A stretch of DNA of 64,000 bases, from assembly GCF_004208525.1 (NCBI RefSeq), contig NZ_SGIT01000001.1:62001-126000 (forward strand), given 5' to 3'. The notes beneath the pieces are model-generated. The model saw only the letters and a program-made list of their open reading frames with translations. It searched no databases and was not told where the DNA came from. The position numbers were made by a program, and so were the translations under genes. This stretch comes from Sphingobacterium corticibacterium (GTDB lineage Bacteria; Bacteroidota; Bacteroidia; Sphingobacteriales; Sphingobacteriaceae). Of this stretch, positions 24,556 to 34,497 are shown in pieces; position 1 is the stretch's first letter; every line of letters starts with the position of its first letter.

Positions 24556-27014
24556 CGTTTTCTTCTGGGAGATTTCCAATTGCGCTGCTGCAGTCGTTGA
24601 ATACGGCTTGTCAGATCTTCACTTGATAAGGATTGCCGTAAACTATCTACTTTGATAGGAAAGCTCAATGGTGTAAACCCTGTTGCAAATTTATAAATGA
24701 TTTTGCTATGATGTATCCGTTCAAATGCAGCTACCAATCGAGGCTCTTCCAATTGTTGGTTGAATACTTCCGCGTACGCTTGGCGCAGCAGTAGGTTCTG
24801 TGGATCATGTTCTTCCAAAACTTGAAAAATAATGCCTGAAGAAGCTTGTAAAGACTTGTTGTTTTGTTGCTTTCCGTGTAGGTTTTGAACCACCATACCC
24901 GAGATGACGGCAATATCCCGAAACTTCCGCTTTGCCATTTCTGTAGCGTTAATGCTGCTGATTACGTCTTCCATCAAATGTTCCCGACGGAGAATTTTTT
25001 TTAGTTGAGATTCGTCTATTACGATTTCCGAATCAGAAAATAATTCGAATCCGTAATCGTTCATTGCCATAGAAAAACTTATTGGAATCAACAGACTAAT
25101 GCGGTAGGCAATCAAGCTAGCCATAACTTCATGTACCAATCTCCCTTCAAATGGGTACATAAAAAGATGGTACCCTTCTTTGGTATGGATAGACTCCACC
25201 AAAAATTCGTCTTCTGCTGGAATATGCGAATGTTCACTTTGTCGTGCGACCAAAGGATGTAAGAATTGCAGTTCTTTTTCACGGTTATCGGGATGCGTGG
25301 CGCTTGCCAGTTTTTGTCGCAAAAACTGGCTTAAATTAGAACTCAATGGTAAGCGGCCACCTAGCCAACTTGGTGTAATGGCTCGACCTGAAGAGCTCCG
25401 AACATATGCCGTCATCTCTTTCACGCGAATAAGCTCGAGCACGCGGCCAGCTAGAACAAATTTATCACCGCTATGCAATCTCGAAATAAAATATTCCTCC
25501 ACCATACCAATGTAGCCTCCCGAAAGAAATTTGACCCGTATCATAGCATCGCTTACGATAACGCCCATATTCATGCGATGTAGCATAGCAATGCGTCTTT
25601 TCTCCACCACCAACATACCGTCTTCCTTAAGTATAACTTTATGAAACTCTTCATAATTCTTGCCGATAGCGCCCCCCTGCGTGATGAAAAAGATACACCA
25701 GTTCCATTCCTCCTCGGTTATCTCCTGAAATGCGAACGTGTTTTTGATAACCGCGTAGATGTCGTTGGCTTTAAAGCCACCTCCTAAAGCGATGGTAACC
25801 AGAAATTGAACCAATACGTCAAACGTAAGTACCATAGGATCCCGGTTTTCGATGGTCTGTGTTTTGACAGCCTCTTTTAAGGCGGCCACTTCAATCAATT
25901 CCAACGAATGTGTGGGAACAAAATAGATTTTGGATAGTTCGTGAGGAGAATGCCCGCTACGCCCCGCACGCTGCATAAAGCGGGCGACGCCTTTACTGGA
26001 GCCAACTTGTACAACGGTATCCACGGGTTTAAAATCTACGCCCAAATCGAGAGAGGAAGTAGCAACAACAGCCTTTAGTCTCCCTTCACTTAAGGCTTCC
26101 TCTATCCATTGTCGGATATGGCTGTCAATAGAACTGTGATGTAACGCAATTTGTCCCGCAAAATCGGGATGTGCTTCCAACAACAGTTGATACCACATCT
26201 CACTTTGGCTTCTGGTATTGGTGAAAACTAATGTTGATTTACTTTCCAAAATAATAGGTACAACCTTCTCGGCTAACTTGCCACCCAAGTGTCCTGCCCA
26301 GGGCAATACCTCCACTTCTGTCGGAAATACAGGAATAATGGCAATCTTCTTTTTCTCACGAGCAACAATTTTTACTTTTTTCTCCGCAGTAGGTATGAGT
26401 ACCTCTAGGGCTTCGTCGAGATTGCCAATAGTAGCCGTGAGACCCCATATCCGGAGATTTTGCTGTTGATGTTTTAGAAATCCTAACGCTAATTCTACCA
26501 TCACGCCTCGCTTTGTTCCGAGCAATTCATGCCATTCGTCAACGGCTATGCATTGCAAAGCGTTGAAGAAACGTTGGCGGCCTTTTTGTGCCAGCAACAA
26601 ATGCAGGCTTTCGGGTGTCACCAATAATACATCGGGCATCTGCCGGCTTTGCCGCTGCTTTATCTTGATGTCCGTATCACCATTCCGAACCTCTACCACC
26701 CAGTCCAGGCCAATCTCATCAATGGCTTCTTGCATGGCACGGGCTAAATCTTTTGCTAATGATCGCAACGGAGTGATCCATAATAATTTTAACCCTTTTT
26801 GATAACGCGAAGGGTTATTCATAAAATCGATCAATACCGCAAGAAAAATGGAGAAGGTTTTCCCAAATCCGGTAGGAGCGACCACCATGCCGCTATATCC
26901 ATTACTGTATTTCTTCCACGCTTTTTCTTGAAAACTAAAAGGTGTATTGCCTTTTTGCCGCATCCAGTCCGTGATAATGGTATAGCCTTCGGTATGTTGC
27001 TTGTTGTTTTTCAA
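24552..27014 (-). CDS. Ligase-associated DEXH-box helicase (Lhr-Core type)
   Basis: An 820-residue superfamily 2 helicase. Motif I APTGFGKT (46-53), motif II in AVDEWHELLG, GLTATIGN as motif III, TSSLDLGVDF and QRAGRSGHS as motifs V and VI. The C-terminal half carries the winged-helix and DUF1998-like Lhr core extension with the TPSWLGGRLPLSS segment. Lhr-Core proteins unwind DNA and RNA:DNA duplexes 3'-5' and are implicated in DNA damage responses. The gene starts one base after the ligase stop and overlaps pdeM by 4 nt. Confidence 0.93.
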   Translation of the reverse strand: MKNNKQHTEGYTIITDWMRQKGNTPFSFQEKAWKKYSNGYSGMVVAPTGFGKTFSIFLAVLIDFMNNPSRYQKGLKLLWITPLRSLAKDLARAMQEAIDEIGLDWVVEVRNGDTDIKIKQRQSRQMPDVLLVTPESLHLLLAQKGRQRFFNALQCIAVDEWHELLGTKRGVMVELALGFLKHQQQNLRIWGLTATIGNLDEALEVLIPTAEKKVKIVAREKKKIAIIPVFPTEVEVLPWAGHLGGKLAEKVVPIILESKSTLVFTNTRSQSEMWYQLLLEAHPDFAGQIALHHSSIDSHIRQWIEEALSEGRLKAVVATSSLDLGVDFKPVDTVVQVGSSKGVARFMQRAGRSGHSPHELSKIYFVPTHSLELIEVAALKEAVKTQTIENRDPMVLTFDVLVQFLVTIALGGGFKANDIYAVIKNTFAFQEITEEEWNWCIFFITQGGAIGKNYEEFHKVILKEDGMLVVEKRRIAMLHRMNMGVIVSDAMIRVKFLSGGYIGMVEEYFISRLHSGDKFVLAGRVLELIRVKEMTAYVRSSSGRAITPSWLGGRLPLSSNLSQFLRQKLASATHPDNREKELQFLHPLVARQSEHSHIPAEDEFLVESIHTKEGYHLFMYPFEGRLVHEVMASLIAYRISLLIPISFSMAMNDYGFELFSDSEIVIDESQLKKILRREHLMEDVISSINATEMAKRKFRDIAVISGMVVQNLHGKQQNNKSLQASSGIIFQVLEEHDPQNLLLRQAYAEVFNQQLEEPRLVAAFERIHHSKIIYKFATGFTPLSFPIKVDSLRQSLSSEDLTSRIQRLQQRNWKSPRRKR

Positions 27015-27015
27015 A

Positions 27016-28596
27016 TCAATGAATCATTTTTTTGATTTCTTCGATATCATCGATATCTCCAACCGTTTTGTCTGTTCGCCACCGTGCGATTCGAGGGAAA
27101 CGTAATGCCACGCCCGATTTATGTCGGTTGCTGAAAGCAATACCTTCAAAAGCTATTTCAAATACCAGTTCGGGTTTAACGGTTCGTACCGGGCCAAATT
27201 TTTCGATGGCGTTTTTGTTGACAAAACGACTAACTTCTTTTATTTCCTTGTCTGTCAGCCCAGAATAAGCTTTCGCAATAGTGACTAAATGCTCACCATC
27301 CCTCACGGCAAAGGTATAATCAGTATAATAGGCACTTCGTCGCCCGCTTCCCTTTTGGGCATAAATTAAGACAGCGTCAATCGTTAATGGATCAATTTTC
27401 CATTTCCACCAATCGCCTTTCTTCCGTCCGGTATGATAAAGAGATGCTTTGTGTTTTAACATGATGCCTTCACTATTGATGGAACGGGCGTTTTCCCGAA
27501 TTGCTTGTAACACTTCCCAGTCGTCAATAGTGATAACCGTGGATAACTGCAAGTGAGGAGACGGATTAAGAAGGAATAACGTTTCCAATTGTTGTCTTCT
27601 TTCCAACATACTTTTGTGTCGCCAGTCTTCGCCTTCCCACTCGATGAGGTCGTAGGCGTACACTTGGATAGGAAATTCCTCCAATAACTTTTTGCTAATC
27701 GTTTTCCGGTTTAATCGTTTCTGTAACGCCGAAAAATTCATCACTTCCTGTTCTTTCACGACCAGGATTTCGCCGTCGATGACAAAATTTCCCTGCCACT
27801 GTAGCAAAATATCCCTTATTTCCGGAAACTGATCAGTAACTAGCTCTTCGCCGCGTGACCATATAAATACTTCTTCGCCACGTTTGATAAATTGTCCACG
27901 GATACCATCCCATTTATATTCAATTTGCCAATCTTGTACGTCGCCCAGTTCATTCAATTCTTTTTCCAACGGGTAAGCCAGACAAAAAGGGTAGGGTTTG
28001 GAAAGTTGTGTATCTGTATAACGGCCTTTTACGAGATCATCAAACGTCACCTCGCCCATTTTCCAGTCGCCCATTACACTATGCGCTACCGCACTGGCAT
28101 CCATCTGATAATGTTTCGCCAAAGCATTAATAAGTGTTTTGGACGAAACACCTAATCGGAAACTGCCGCCCAATAATTTATTAAAAATAAAACGTTCGGT
28201 GGTAGGGAGGTTATTCCAAGCTTGCAGGACAAATTCTTTTTTTTCCACCTCGGTACTGTCTTTCAGTGCGATAATCCTATTCATCCATTCCGTTAACGTT
28301 CGATCGATGTAATGGCGGGCTTGTGGTAAAACCAACGCAATAGTTTCACCCAAATCGCCTACAGAAGCATAAGATTCTTGGAATAACCATTCGGGAATTG
28401 CTGCAACTTCGATCGCCCATTGTTTCATCAATGCGGTATTGACATTACGTTTCGGGCGTTTTCCTGTGAAAAGAGCGAGAAACCATAGTTTGTCATTGTT
28501 ATCGGCTTCATGAAGAAAACGATCGATAGCCTCCAATTTTAAATTGGTTTTGTTGGTGCTATCCAAAGCATTGATTAAGGTGGCAAAGACTCTCAT
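27016..28596 (-). CDS. ATP-dependent DNA ligase
   Basis: A 526-residue ATP-dependent ligase. An N-terminal DNA-binding domain fills the first 200 residues; the adenylation motif I is EYKWDGIRG with Lys228 as the AMP-accepting lysine, followed by IDGEILV (motif III region), SEGIMLKHK (motif IV/V) and KGDWWKWK (motif V/Va), and an OB-fold C-terminus ending in VALRFPRIARWR. It is an accessory ligase: the NAD-dependent replicative LigA is expected elsewhere. It overlaps the exonuclease gene by 4 nt and sits one base from the helicase. Confidence 0.95.
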   Translation of the reverse strand: MRVFATLINALDSTNKTNLKLEAIDRFLHEADNNDKLWFLALFTGKRPKRNVNTALMKQWAIEVAAIPEWLFQESYASVGDLGETIALVLPQARHYIDRTLTEWMNRIIALKDSTEVEKKEFVLQAWNNLPTTERFIFNKLLGGSFRLGVSSKTLINALAKHYQMDASAVAHSVMGDWKMGEVTFDDLVKGRYTDTQLSKPYPFCLAYPLEKELNELGDVQDWQIEYKWDGIRGQFIKRGEEVFIWSRGEELVTDQFPEIRDILLQWQGNFVIDGEILVVKEQEVMNFSALQKRLNRKTISKKLLEEFPIQVYAYDLIEWEGEDWRHKSMLERRQQLETLFLLNPSPHLQLSTVITIDDWEVLQAIRENARSINSEGIMLKHKASLYHTGRKKGDWWKWKIDPLTIDAVLIYAQKGSGRRSAYYTDYTFAVRDGEHLVTIAKAYSGLTDKEIKEVSRFVNKNAIEKFGPVRTVKPELVFEIAFEGIAFSNRHKSGVALRFPRIARWRTDKTVGDIDDIEEIKKMIH

Positions 28597-29603
28597 AATT
28601 TTCTTGCTTCTGTTTCTTCCATTTCTTCCTCTTCGTTTCCAAACGCTGTCTTAACCTCTTCTGCCAATATCCCTATTTCATTCAGATATTTAGTAAAAAC
28701 AGCTGTTTGTCCATGTGTTATATACACCTTTTCGGCTTCCGTCGTCTTAATAGCATCCAAAAGCCCGTGCCAATCTGCATGATCACTTACGGCAAAACCT
28801 GCATCGGCGCTCCGCCAACGGCGGGATCCTCGTACTTGCATCCACCCCGAGCAGATAGCGTTTGCCATATGGGGTATCTTATGGATTATTTTGGAGTCCG
28901 CTAAGGCAGGTGGAACAATGACAATACCTTTATCTACATGCTTGATATCTTCCTGGAAATTGATAATATGATAGGCCGGGAGCTTAACACCCGCACTTTC
29001 ATAAGCTTCATTGAGTTTACCAATGGAATAATGTACATGCAAAGGAGAGATTCCTGCAAGTGCTTTCATGATACGTTGGGCTTTACCCAGTGAATAACCA
29101 ATAAAAACAGACGTTTTGCCGTTTGCTTGGTTCTGTAAGACCCAATTTTGCATTTGTTGATTTTGTTGTTCCACCGACAACCAATTATAGATGGGCAATC
29201 CGAAAGTGCTTTCGGATACAAATTCATGGCATTTGATAGGCTCGAAAGGAGTAGATAGACCATCGTTTTGTATTTTATAATCTCCAGAAACAACAGATAC
29301 TTTACCTTTATATTCCATTCTGATTTGAGCAGAACCTACAATATGTCCAGCCGGATGCAATGATACCTTGACGTCATTGATATAAAGCGACTCATTATAG
29401 GAAACACCTTGTACAGCAATATCATTCCCAATACGACTTTTTAATATGGGTACCGTAAAATGATGGCATAAGTACTTTTTCATACCCCAACGTGCATGGT
29501 CAGCATGACCGTGGGTTACTACAGCAAAGTCTACCGGTCGCCATGGATCGATGTAGAAATTGCCTGGTATACAATAGATACCTTCCTGTCTAAATTGTAG
29601 CAT
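28593..29603 (-). CDS. Ligase-associated MBL-fold exonuclease
   Basis: A 336-residue metallo-beta-lactamase-fold nuclease (beta-CASP-like layout). The metal-binding motif THGHADHAR is at about residues 31-39, followed by HPAGHIVGSAQI, SGDYK and a C-terminal SDHADW plus ITHGQ. The family is annotated as the ligase-associated DNA damage response exonuclease. It opens the four-gene repair cassette; the ligase start overlaps its stop by 4 nt. A 65-bp gap separates it from the divergent radical SAM gene. Confidence 0.92.
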   Translation of the reverse strand: MLQFRQEGIYCIPGNFYIDPWRPVDFAVVTHGHADHARWGMKKYLCHHFTVPILKSRIGNDIAVQGVSYNESLYINDVKVSLHPAGHIVGSAQIRMEYKGKVSVVSGDYKIQNDGLSTPFEPIKCHEFVSESTFGLPIYNWLSVEQQNQQMQNWVLQNQANGKTSVFIGYSLGKAQRIMKALAGISPLHVHYSIGKLNEAYESAGVKLPAYHIINFQEDIKHVDKGIVIVPPALADSKIIHKIPHMANAICSGWMQVRGSRRWRSADAGFAVSDHADWHGLLDAIKTTEAEKVYITHGQTAVFTKYLNEIGILAEEVKTAFGNEEEEMEETEARKL

Positions 29604-29653
29604 ATTTATAAATAACCAATTTTCCGTCGTTATGTTTTGGCTAAAAAAATTAG

Positions 29654-29661
29654 TATTTTTG
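29654..29661 (+). promoter_or_regulatory. -7 box of the radical SAM gene
   Basis: TATTTTTG matches TAnnTTTG and lies 8 bp before the ATG at 29669, so the transcript would have almost no leader. The possible -33 TTTG at 29636-29639 is spaced too closely to be convincing. Confidence 0.4.
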
Positions 29662-29668
29662 TTTCATT

Positions 29669-30925
29669 ATGCAGCGGATTGAAGAAAAACTAAAGATATT
29701 GGCAGATGCGGCCAAATATGACGTGAGCTGTAGCTCCAGCGGTAGTACGAGAAAGAATAAGGATGGAATTGGTGATGCCTCGGCATCGGGTATCTGCCAT
29801 ACCTATACCGAAGACGGACGTTGTGTTTCATTGCTAAAAATTCTATTGACCAATCATTGTATTTATGACTGTGCTTTTTGTGTCAGTCGTAAAAGCAATG
29901 ATGTAAAAAGGGCAGCGTTTACTGTGGAGGAAGTGGTAGACCTCACGATGAATTTTTATCGACGAAACTATATTGAAGGACTTTTTCTAAGTTCCGGTAT
30001 CTTCAAAAATGCGGACTTTACGATGGAACGTATGTTGCGGATTGTGAAAACGTTGCGACAGAAAGAGCGATATAACGGCTATATCCATCTCAAAACAATT
30101 CCCGGTGCGAGCGAGGAATTGGTTAAGGAGGCCGGCTTATATGTAGACCGAATGAGTATCAACTTAGAATTACCAACGGAAGCCGGACTTAAGTTGGTGG
30201 CCCCGGAGAAAGACCATGAGTCGGTAAGAAAACCTTTGGCGTTTGTAAATGAACAGATAAAATCTTTTAAAGAAGAAAAGAAACTCATAAAACATACACC
30301 GATTTTTGTGCCCGCCGGTCAAAGTACACAAATGGTTATCGGCGCAACGCCCGAAAATGATTTTGAAATCATGCAGATTGCCAATAATTTCTATAAGAAT
30401 TATAATCTGAAACGAGTCTATTACAGTGGTTATATTCCTATAAATAATAGCAATTCGTTGTTGCCTCAAATTGGTTCAGCTCCACCTTTAGTACGTGAAA
30501 ACCGTTTGTACCAAACGGATTGGTTATTGCGTTTCTACGGTTTTCAACTCGACGAAATTCTAAATCCTCAGCATATACATCTGGATCTAGATATAGACCC
30601 TAAATTAAGCTGGGCATTACGTAATCCTCATTTCTTTCCAGTGGATGTGAATGCCGCTGACTTTAATGCCATCATTCGTATACCTGGAATCGGAAGGCAG
30701 TCGGCATTAAAAATCGTACAGGCCCGAAAATTTGGTAGGTTGCATGCCTATCAACTGCAAAAAATCGGTATTGCCTATAATCGGGCAAAATATTTTTTGC
30801 GTTGTGCAGACTCTCCTTTTATGCTTGGTCATCCCAGCATGGAGTATGTTCGAATAGCTATTTTAAACGCCGGTAACCAGAAGAGTCGGCAACAGGTTTC
30901 CGCAGGACAATTAACGTTATTTTAA
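29669..30925 (+). CDS. Putative DNA modification/repair radical SAM protein
   Basis: A 418-residue radical SAM protein. The cluster-binding motif C-x3-C-x2-C is C64, C68, C71 (CIYDCAFC). An N-terminal CSSSGSTRKN segment is a family mark and could contribute another metal or cofactor site. The C-terminal part contains a helix-hairpin-helix motif (FNAIIRIPGIGRQSALKIVQ, about residues 328-350), pointing to contact with DNA. The family is annotated as putative DNA modification/repair radical SAM protein; no reaction has been established to my knowledge. It is followed after one base by its TIGR03915 partner, and the two diverge from the ligase-associated cassette. Confidence 0.9.
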   Translation: MQRIEEKLKILADAAKYDVSCSSSGSTRKNKDGIGDASASGICHTYTEDGRCVSLLKILLTNHCIYDCAFCVSRKSNDVKRAAFTVEEVVDLTMNFYRRNYIEGLFLSSGIFKNADFTMERMLRIVKTLRQKERYNGYIHLKTIPGASEELVKEAGLYVDRMSINLELPTEAGLKLVAPEKDHESVRKPLAFVNEQIKSFKEEKKLIKHTPIFVPAGQSTQMVIGATPENDFEIMQIANNFYKNYNLKRVYYSGYIPINNSNSLLPQIGSAPPLVRENRLYQTDWLLRFYGFQLDEILNPQHIHLDLDIDPKLSWALRNPHFFPVDVNAADFNAIIRIPGIGRQSALKIVQARKFGRLHAYQLQKIGIAYNRAKYFLRCADSPFMLGHPSMEYVRIAILNAGNQKSRQQVSAGQLTLF

Positions 30926-30926
30926 T

Positions 30927-31688
30927 ATGTACTATTTGTTTGACGGAACATATTTGGGCTTTTTATCCTGTGTATTTGAAAGCTTCGAAAGAAAAGAGGC
31001 AATTATTGTCCCGATTACGCCTAAGGATCATCAAATAGATCTCTTTAAAGACAGGAGAACCATCATAACAGATAGTGGGAAAGCTTTACGCGTTCAGAAA
31101 GGTTTGCAGGAACGTATCGGAAAGGCAGATGCGATGGATTTTTATCGGGCGTTTCTTTCAGAAGACCGTAAAGCGTGGCTGGCTTCTTTTTTTATCTTGC
31201 GTCAGATCTTTAGTGGTCGGACAGACATACGGCAGGATTTTGGAAACGACGATGTGCTTTACTTTTCGCAGATATTAAAAAAGGTAAGTCGCGAACGGCA
31301 TCGTATGAAAGCGTTTGTCCGTTTTAGTAAGAGTTCGGACGGATTGTTTTTTGCTTTAGTGGAACCTGATTTTAATGTGTTGCCCTTGATTTCAGACTTT
31401 TTCCGTAAGCGGTACGCGGATATGCCGTGGCTTATTTATGACGTAAAGCGAAATTATGGTCTGCTGTTCGATACGCGGCAGGTAGGAGAGGTACAGCTTA
31501 GCCCAGAAGAAGTACAAGATGCCACGATGCCTTCAATTGCTATTGAAATGGACGAACGTGATGAGCTTTTCCAGCACCTTTGGAAACAATACTATACCAG
31601 CACCAATATTGAAGCACGAAAAAATATAAAGTTACATCTCCAACATGTTCCCAGACGATACTGGAAATATCTCGTGGAGAAGAAATAA
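30927..31688 (+). CDS. TIGR03915 family putative DNA repair protein
   Basis: A 253-residue soluble protein starting one base after the radical SAM gene. It has the family's features: N-terminal YLFDGTYLGFLSCVFESFE, a central SRERHRMKAFVRFSK segment, a LVEPDFNVLPLISDFF strand-helix, and RYADMPWLIYDVKRNYGL, with a basic C-terminus rich in WK, HVPRRYWKY. The family always pairs with the radical SAM protein and may share a fold with uracil-DNA-glycosylase-like proteins, but I cannot confirm that from residues alone. Function remains unknown. Confidence 0.88.
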   Translation: MYYLFDGTYLGFLSCVFESFERKEAIIVPITPKDHQIDLFKDRRTIITDSGKALRVQKGLQERIGKADAMDFYRAFLSEDRKAWLASFFILRQIFSGRTDIRQDFGNDDVLYFSQILKKVSRERHRMKAFVRFSKSSDGLFFALVEPDFNVLPLISDFFRKRYADMPWLIYDVKRNYGLLFDTRQVGEVQLSPEEVQDATMPSIAIEMDERDELFQHLWKQYYTSTNIEARKNIKLHLQHVPRRYWKYLVEKK

Positions 31689-31710
31689 CGGCTAGTCTAC
31701 GATAAACGCA

Positions 31711-33078
31711 CTATTGCACATGGGATGGTACTTTGACCTCGTCTCCTATTATAAGATTGTTAAATACAATGTTTTCGGCGTTAGTGAAACTAATAGCTGT
31801 CTTGGCTGTATCTATCTGGACATTCGAAAAGTGTATGTCGCTCACTTTTTTGGTTGGATAGCCTTGAATCACTAAGGCCGCGTTGTTCACTTTATTGCAA
31901 CGCAGACCATCGATGAAGATATCCCGTATATCTGTTTCGTGACCCGATCCTTCCCCGTGATAATAAGATGTAATGAAGAAACAGTCCTCTACCTCACCAA
32001 ATTCCACGTTATTGACATAAATGTCACGGATAAAACCACCCCGGTCGGGGTTTGATTTCAGGTAAATACCACGTTTGCAATATCCGCCGAACGTGCAATC
32101 CTCTACAAAAACATTTTGTACTCCGGCGGACATCTCGCTTCCGATGACAACACCGTGTAAACCCTTAAACCGACAATTACGGATGATAATGTTTTCAGAC
32201 GTAATTCCGGTTTTTCTGCCTTCGTGATCCCGGCCGGCTTTAATAGCCACATTGTCGTCAGCATTATTAAAATCAATATCTTCAATCAAAATATTCCTGG
32301 AATATTCCGGGTCGAATCCATCATTGTTTTTATTAAAGGCATCAAATTTCACCCTTCTGGCTGTAATATTTTCCGATTTTAATAAATGAACACACCAAAA
32401 TGGTGAGTTAGCTAACGTAACATCTTCTAACAAGATATTTTTACATTCGAAAAACTGTACGAGATGAGGTCTTAAATAATGCCCTGCTCCAAATACACGT
32501 TCTTTTATCGGTGTATCTTCGTGATTCATTTTTCGACTTAGCGCTTGACTTGGCTTTTGCTTTGCATGCCATGTACTGAAAGTGTTCTTTGCATTTCCAT
32601 CAATTGTACCTTCTCCAATAATCGCGACATTCTCTGCTTGATAGGCATAAATAAAGGGACTGTAGTTATACAGAAATGTTCCTTCCCAACTGGTTAGTAC
32701 TGCGGGCAAATAATCGTCTGGATTGGAACCGAAAACTAATTTAGCTCCTTTTTGTAGGTCGAGCGTGACATTGCTTATTAAATGGATAGGGCCGTTTACT
32801 AGATAGATACCGGGTGGAACGACAATTCTTCCGCCACCTAAAGCCTTGCATTTTTCTAATGCCTTATCAAAAGCAAGTTTGTTGTTCGTCAATGAATCAC
32901 CTAATGCTCCAAAATCTTTTAAATTGACCACATCGGCGGAAAGAGAAGGAGGGGTGATGAGGCTTAGAATCTGATCCCGTTTTTGAGTTCTTGATTGATT
33001 TTCTGTTGCACGGTTGTTACAGGCGGAAATAAGTAGCAAAATTATGGTGAAAAAAGAAAGATTTTTGAACATAGCCAT
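31711..33078 (-). CDS. GH28-family (polygalacturonase-like) lipoprotein
   Basis: A 455-residue lipoprotein (lipobox ISAC, Cys20) with a right-handed beta-helix of glycoside hydrolase family 28, an inverting hydrolase fold for galacturonans. The catalytic region can be read as NNDGFDPEYSRN, then NADDNVAIKAG (the Asp pair), HGVVIGSEMS in place of the GHG motif, and RGIYLKS for the RIK motif. An N-terminal pectate-lyase-3-like stretch covers VNLKDFGALGDS. It could also start at the ATG at 33072. It is isolated: no SusC/SusD pair, transporter or other pectin enzyme is adjacent, so its substrate is open. Confidence 0.88.
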   Translation of the reverse strand: MAMFKNLSFFTIILLLISACNNRATENQSRTQKRDQILSLITPPSLSADVVNLKDFGALGDSLTNNKLAFDKALEKCKALGGGRIVVPPGIYLVNGPIHLISNVTLDLQKGAKLVFGSNPDDYLPAVLTSWEGTFLYNYSPFIYAYQAENVAIIGEGTIDGNAKNTFSTWHAKQKPSQALSRKMNHEDTPIKERVFGAGHYLRPHLVQFFECKNILLEDVTLANSPFWCVHLLKSENITARRVKFDAFNKNNDGFDPEYSRNILIEDIDFNNADDNVAIKAGRDHEGRKTGITSENIIIRNCRFKGLHGVVIGSEMSAGVQNVFVEDCTFGGYCKRGIYLKSNPDRGGFIRDIYVNNVEFGEVEDCFFITSYYHGEGSGHETDIRDIFIDGLRCNKVNNAALVIQGYPTKKVSDIHFSNVQIDTAKTAISFTNAENIVFNNLIIGDEVKVPSHVQ

Positions 33079-33112
33079 TGGGTTTATTTGAAACTGCTAG
33101 GCCAAAAATAAC

Positions 33113-33120
33113 ATTTCTCA
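33113..33120 (-). promoter_or_regulatory. -7 box of the GH28 gene
   Basis: The plus strand reads CAAAAATA, i.e. TATTTTTG on the coding strand, 35 bp before the start. Confidence 0.45.
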
Positions 33121-33146
33121 TTGGTTTTATTAATAAATGATAGCGG

Positions 33147-33356
33147 TTAAAATTTGTGTCGTTGATTATACATGGTATTTATAAAAAATATAACTCCTCC
33201 TAAAAATAGCACTGCACCTGTAATAACAATAACCGGCCCAAGAGTATCATGAATATAGATCCAAGCCAACCGCATACACATACCACCGATAAGAATTGCC
33301 ACGCCTGCGAAGACCAGTTTTTTATTTCTTTTTAAAGGATGTCCGTGTCGTTTCAT
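33147..33356 (-). CDS. Small two-helix membrane protein
   Basis: About 69 residues from the ATG at 33356 (MKRHGHPLKRNKK); an in-frame ATG at 33371 would add five residues. After a very basic N-terminus come two hydrophobic helices (VFAGVAILIGGMCMRLAWIY and the GPVIVITGAVLFLGGVIFFI region) and a basic tail. The pattern of positive residues suggests both ends lie in the cytoplasm. No family is recognised and no function is proposed. Confidence 0.55.
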   Translation of the reverse strand: MKRHGHPLKRNKKLVFAGVAILIGGMCMRLAWIYIHDTLGPVIVITGAVLFLGGVIFFINTMYNQRHKF

Positions 33357-33487
33357 GTTATAATAGAACAATATAGAAGATAAATTGTTGCAAGATTAAT
33401 GTGCAGCATAGATACGGTTTATGAAGGTTTTTTAAACTTTTAGAAAGTCAAGCCGTTTATTACATGTAGATATTTAGCTTATAGCGT

Positions 33488-34456
33488 ATGACAAAGGATA
33501 AAGAAAATGTTTTTAAATCCCATTTTGCTATTTTAAAGAATACAGTGTTGGGATTTACGAGTGAAGATAGTTTAAAATATAGTGCCTCTTTAGCTTACTA
33601 TACCGTCTTTTCATTGGGGCCGATTTTAGTGTTAATGATTTCGCTTGCCGGAATTTTCTTGGGTGAAGAGGCTATCCAAGGAAAGGTTTTTGAAGAGCTG
33701 CGTGGTTTCGTAGGAGCAAGCGCAGCTAGCCAGATCCAAGAAGTTATTCGAAATTTATCCCTTTCCGGAAAATCCAATATCGCCTTGGTGGTAAGTGCTG
33801 TGACACTACTTTTGGGAGCGACTACGGTATTCGGAGATATCCAAAACTCCATTAACAAGATTTGGCATGTGCGTCCGAAGGTAAAAAAAGGCTGGCTCAA
33901 GATGCTTAAAGATAGGTTGTTGTCATCGTCGTTGGTTATTGGACTTGGTTTTCTACTCGTGGTTACATTGATTATTAATGGAACTATTTTGGCCTTTACA
34001 GATCGTTTGCAGCGGTTTTTTCCCGATGCTACGGTAATCTTGTTCAGTGGGCTCAATTTTTTCTTATCTTTTTGTGTCATCTTCGTATTATTCGCGGTGA
34101 TTTTCAAAGTATTACCTGATGTCAATATACAATGGCGCACGGTAAGGTCTGGTGCACTGTTTACCGCGCTTCTTTTTGTGTTTGGGCGTTTCTTGATTGG
34201 TATTTATATTGAAAGCTCTGACACGGAATCTACATACGGTGCTGCGAGTTCAATTGTGCTGATCTTATTGTGGGTTTATTATACGGCGGCTATTTTATAC
34301 TTAGGCGCTATCTATACACGGGAGTATGCTACATATAAAGGTGTGCCCATAGAACCATCAGAGTTTGCTGTACATATAGAGGTAAAAGAAATAGAGCGGG
34401 AGGTGGATGAGATTCCACCGGCACCTTTAACCGACGAAGAAAAAAATGTAGAATAA
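33488..34456 (+). CDS. YihY/BrkB family inner membrane protein
   Basis: A 322-residue membrane protein with about six transmembrane helices between residues 35 and 275, followed by an acidic cytoplasmic tail. Family marks are SASLAYYTVFSLGPILVLMI near the N-terminus, GATTVFGDIQNSINKIWHV, LPDVNIQWR and the closing IYTREYATYKG. The YihY/BrkB family was once called ribonuclease BN, an identification since withdrawn; its role (possibly transport or envelope integrity) is unresolved. It is followed by a small acidic protein gene, possibly in the same transcript. Confidence 0.9.
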   Translation: MTKDKENVFKSHFAILKNTVLGFTSEDSLKYSASLAYYTVFSLGPILVLMISLAGIFLGEEAIQGKVFEELRGFVGASAASQIQEVIRNLSLSGKSNIALVVSAVTLLLGATTVFGDIQNSINKIWHVRPKVKKGWLKMLKDRLLSSSLVIGLGFLLVVTLIINGTILAFTDRLQRFFPDATVILFSGLNFFLSFCVIFVLFAVIFKVLPDVNIQWRTVRSGALFTALLFVFGRFLIGIYIESSDTESTYGAASSIVLILLWVYYTAAILYLGAIYTREYATYKGVPIEPSEFAVHIEVKEIEREVDEIPPAPLTDEEKNVE

Positions 34457-34497
34457 AAGATAAATCATTGGTCAGAACGAATAAAATCATATCAATT

